DNA of 64,000 bases. Origin: Lepiota brunneoincarnata (taxonomy: Eukaryota > Basidiomycota > Agaricomycetes > Agaricales > Agaricaceae). Of the stretch, positions 63,205 to 64,000 are shown one piece after another (position 1 is the first letter of the stretch; each line of letters starts with the position of its first letter). The notes under the pieces were generated by a model. The model had not been told where the DNA came from, did not search any database, and saw only the letters and a program-made list of their open reading frames with translations. The stretch is taken from NCBI GenBank assembly GCA_023014365.1, contig JAEBUN010000059.1, positions 62,001 to 126,000 of the forward strand, written 5' to 3'. Position numbers and translations under genes: made by a program.

Positions 63205-64000
63205 CTGGGGAGGGCCTTTGAGTTAGTCCCCCCTCACAGGCTTGGGCCTTGAGGAGTCTATGGTTATTCACCAACTGCCTTTGGGCGGTCTGAAGGGATT
63301 TACTGCAAATTGAGACATTACCCCAATAAGGGGGGGACCTGATGCTCTTAGAGCCTTTGTTGGCAAGGTGTAGAGATTTGCAGGGAATTGACCCCTACCC
63401 CCTTTGGGGGGGGAACCTGTTGGCCCTATCCACCCCTCATCTGTTGTGCCCCAGTTTCTGTCAGGGTAGTGAGCTCTTCACCCACATGCACTTCATTATG
63501 GAGTGTAGCCTTTCAAGTCAGCAGGACTCTCTTCCCTACCTTCATTGGTAGTTATATCATGTATTAGTTGCCTTGTACGTAGCTAGTGCATGCAGACTGC
63601 ATTCAAGCACCACGTTATAAATTGTTGATTGGAAAACAAAAAAAAAAAAAAGAACCAGTTCGGTGGTGTGATCCAGAGGTCCACTAAGGATGCTGGTTCC
63701 TACATACCTTGTGCACCTTGTGCATGCTGGGTGGGCCCATGGGTTGAAGACAAGTGTTCTTGCCTTTGACATCACACAGTTCTTCCCATCCCTTAATCAT
63801 GGGATGCTTCTCACAATTCTTGCCCAGCAGGGGTTCTCCCCCTATGTTGGCGGATTTTTCACTTTGTATCTCATGGAGAGGTTCACCAGCTATGCCTGGA
63901 ACTCCTTCCTGTCTGAACTGTTCTGGGCAGAGGTGGGGGTGGGCCAGGGGTCTGCCCTCTCACCCATCCTGTCTGGCCTCTATCTGGCTCCAGCCATATA

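Larger units (their letters stand above)
61734..63652 (+). mobile_element. Composite element Z2
   Basis: Same 5' module as Z1 (starts AGTGCTCCTTTCCCTCTTACC, Z1 starts AGCTGCTTCTTTTCCTCTTACC) and same LINE-A 3' end, poly(A) at about 63638-63651. The flanks AACCAGTTTGGCAGC (61719-61733) and AACCAGTTCGGTGGT (63653-63667) form a 15-bp TSD with four transitions. Relative to Z1 about 230 bp at the module/LINE-A junction are missing. Confidence 0.8.
61516..64000 (+). mobile_element. Chimeric LINE fragment: LINE-A leader joined to LINE-B RT, with Z2 inside
   Basis: 61516-61621 matches the LINE-A2 leader (compare 19834-19930, GGGTGTGGCTGTGCA and GTACCAGATCAAGAAG). At about 61622 it switches to LINE-B RT (CATCCTTCTTAACACTCTCAG, as at 27861). 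LINE-B RT continues after Z2 from 63653 to the window end. It lies head-to-head with LINE-A4. Confidence 0.7.
61622..64000 (+). pseudogene. LINE-B4 RT fragment split by Z2, runs off the window
   Basis: Before Z2: IILLNTLSKLIEKMILCHLQF and FHPNQFGS. After Z2 (63653 on): NQFGGVIQRSTKDAGS-like sequence, then a shift, TSVLAFDITQFFPSLNHG, QQGFSPYVGGFFTLYLMERF and GQGSALSPILSGLYLAP to the end. The YVDD region is beyond the window. Confidence 0.7.

Noticed and set aside
1..64000. Ordinary host genes, rRNA or tRNA genes
   Set aside because: Every long frame with recognisable motifs belongs to a transposon. I saw no tRNA-like cloverleaf or rRNA sequence, though a scan by eye can miss a tRNA.

Overview
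The window looks like a transposon graveyard from a filamentous basidiomycete, probably an Agaricomycete. Support for this: pogo/DDE_1-type and chromodomain Ty3/Gypsy elements, Tad1-like LINEs, introns of about 50 bp with CTGAC-like branch points, and a spliced gene with a Zn(II)2Cys6-type cysteine pattern. I found no ordinary host gene, rRNA, tRNA or CRISPR array. Almost every base belongs to a mobile element, and most elements sit inside other elements. Target-site duplications (TSDs) let much of the nesting be worked out.

Layout. 1-3182: decayed pogo-like DNA transposon, left end not seen, apparently inserted in the gag of Gypsy-1. 3183-~9560: 3' part of Gypsy-1 (+), with a gag end, a pol riddled with TGA codons and an unusual zinc-knuckle region after pol. 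It is split by a solo LTR of the Gypsy-2 family (3385-4047). ~9604-19815: LINE-A1 (+), containing another solo LTR (9969-10629), a truncated LINE-A (12290-13822) and a reverse-strand LINE-B0 (15810-18401). 19816-44319: LINE-A2 (+), containing LINE-B1 (20465-30521) and reverse-strand LINE-B2 (32894-40795). Those in turn carry element X1, composite element Z1 and solo-LTR-like element Y. 44320-50226: LINE-A3 (+) with X2 and LINE-B3 (-). 50227-61515: LINE-A4 (-) with the nearly intact Gypsy-2 (50607-58452, -), LINE-B5 (+) and X3. 61516-64000: chimeric LINE-A/LINE-B fragment with a second composite element, Z2.

How the parts work together. LINE-A and LINE-B each encode ORF1 (zinc-knuckle RNA-binding protein) and ORF2 (AP endonuclease, reverse transcriptase, RNase H-like domain, C-terminal zinc motif). 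ORF1 and ORF2 overlap at their stop and start codons. The two families share a 3' end (a conserved stem-loop unit and TTATAAATTGNNGATTT before the poly(A)). Composite element Z carries the LINE-A 3' end behind about 1.2 kb of unrelated sequence, so it was probably mobilised in trans. Gypsy-2 has full gag and pol frames, two LTRs of 651 bp and a CCTTG TSD. Between pol and its 3' LTR it carries a three-exon gene on the opposite strand with its own TATA box. That gene encodes a coiled-coil protein with a CX2CX6C-X9-CX2CX6C cluster and is the most interesting object in the window.

Decay is dominated by C-to-T/G-to-A changes, many at CpG. All differences I found between the two Gypsy-2 LTRs are CpG transitions, and every internal stop in Gypsy-1 pol is TGA. 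All readings are by eye; no alignment or database search was run.
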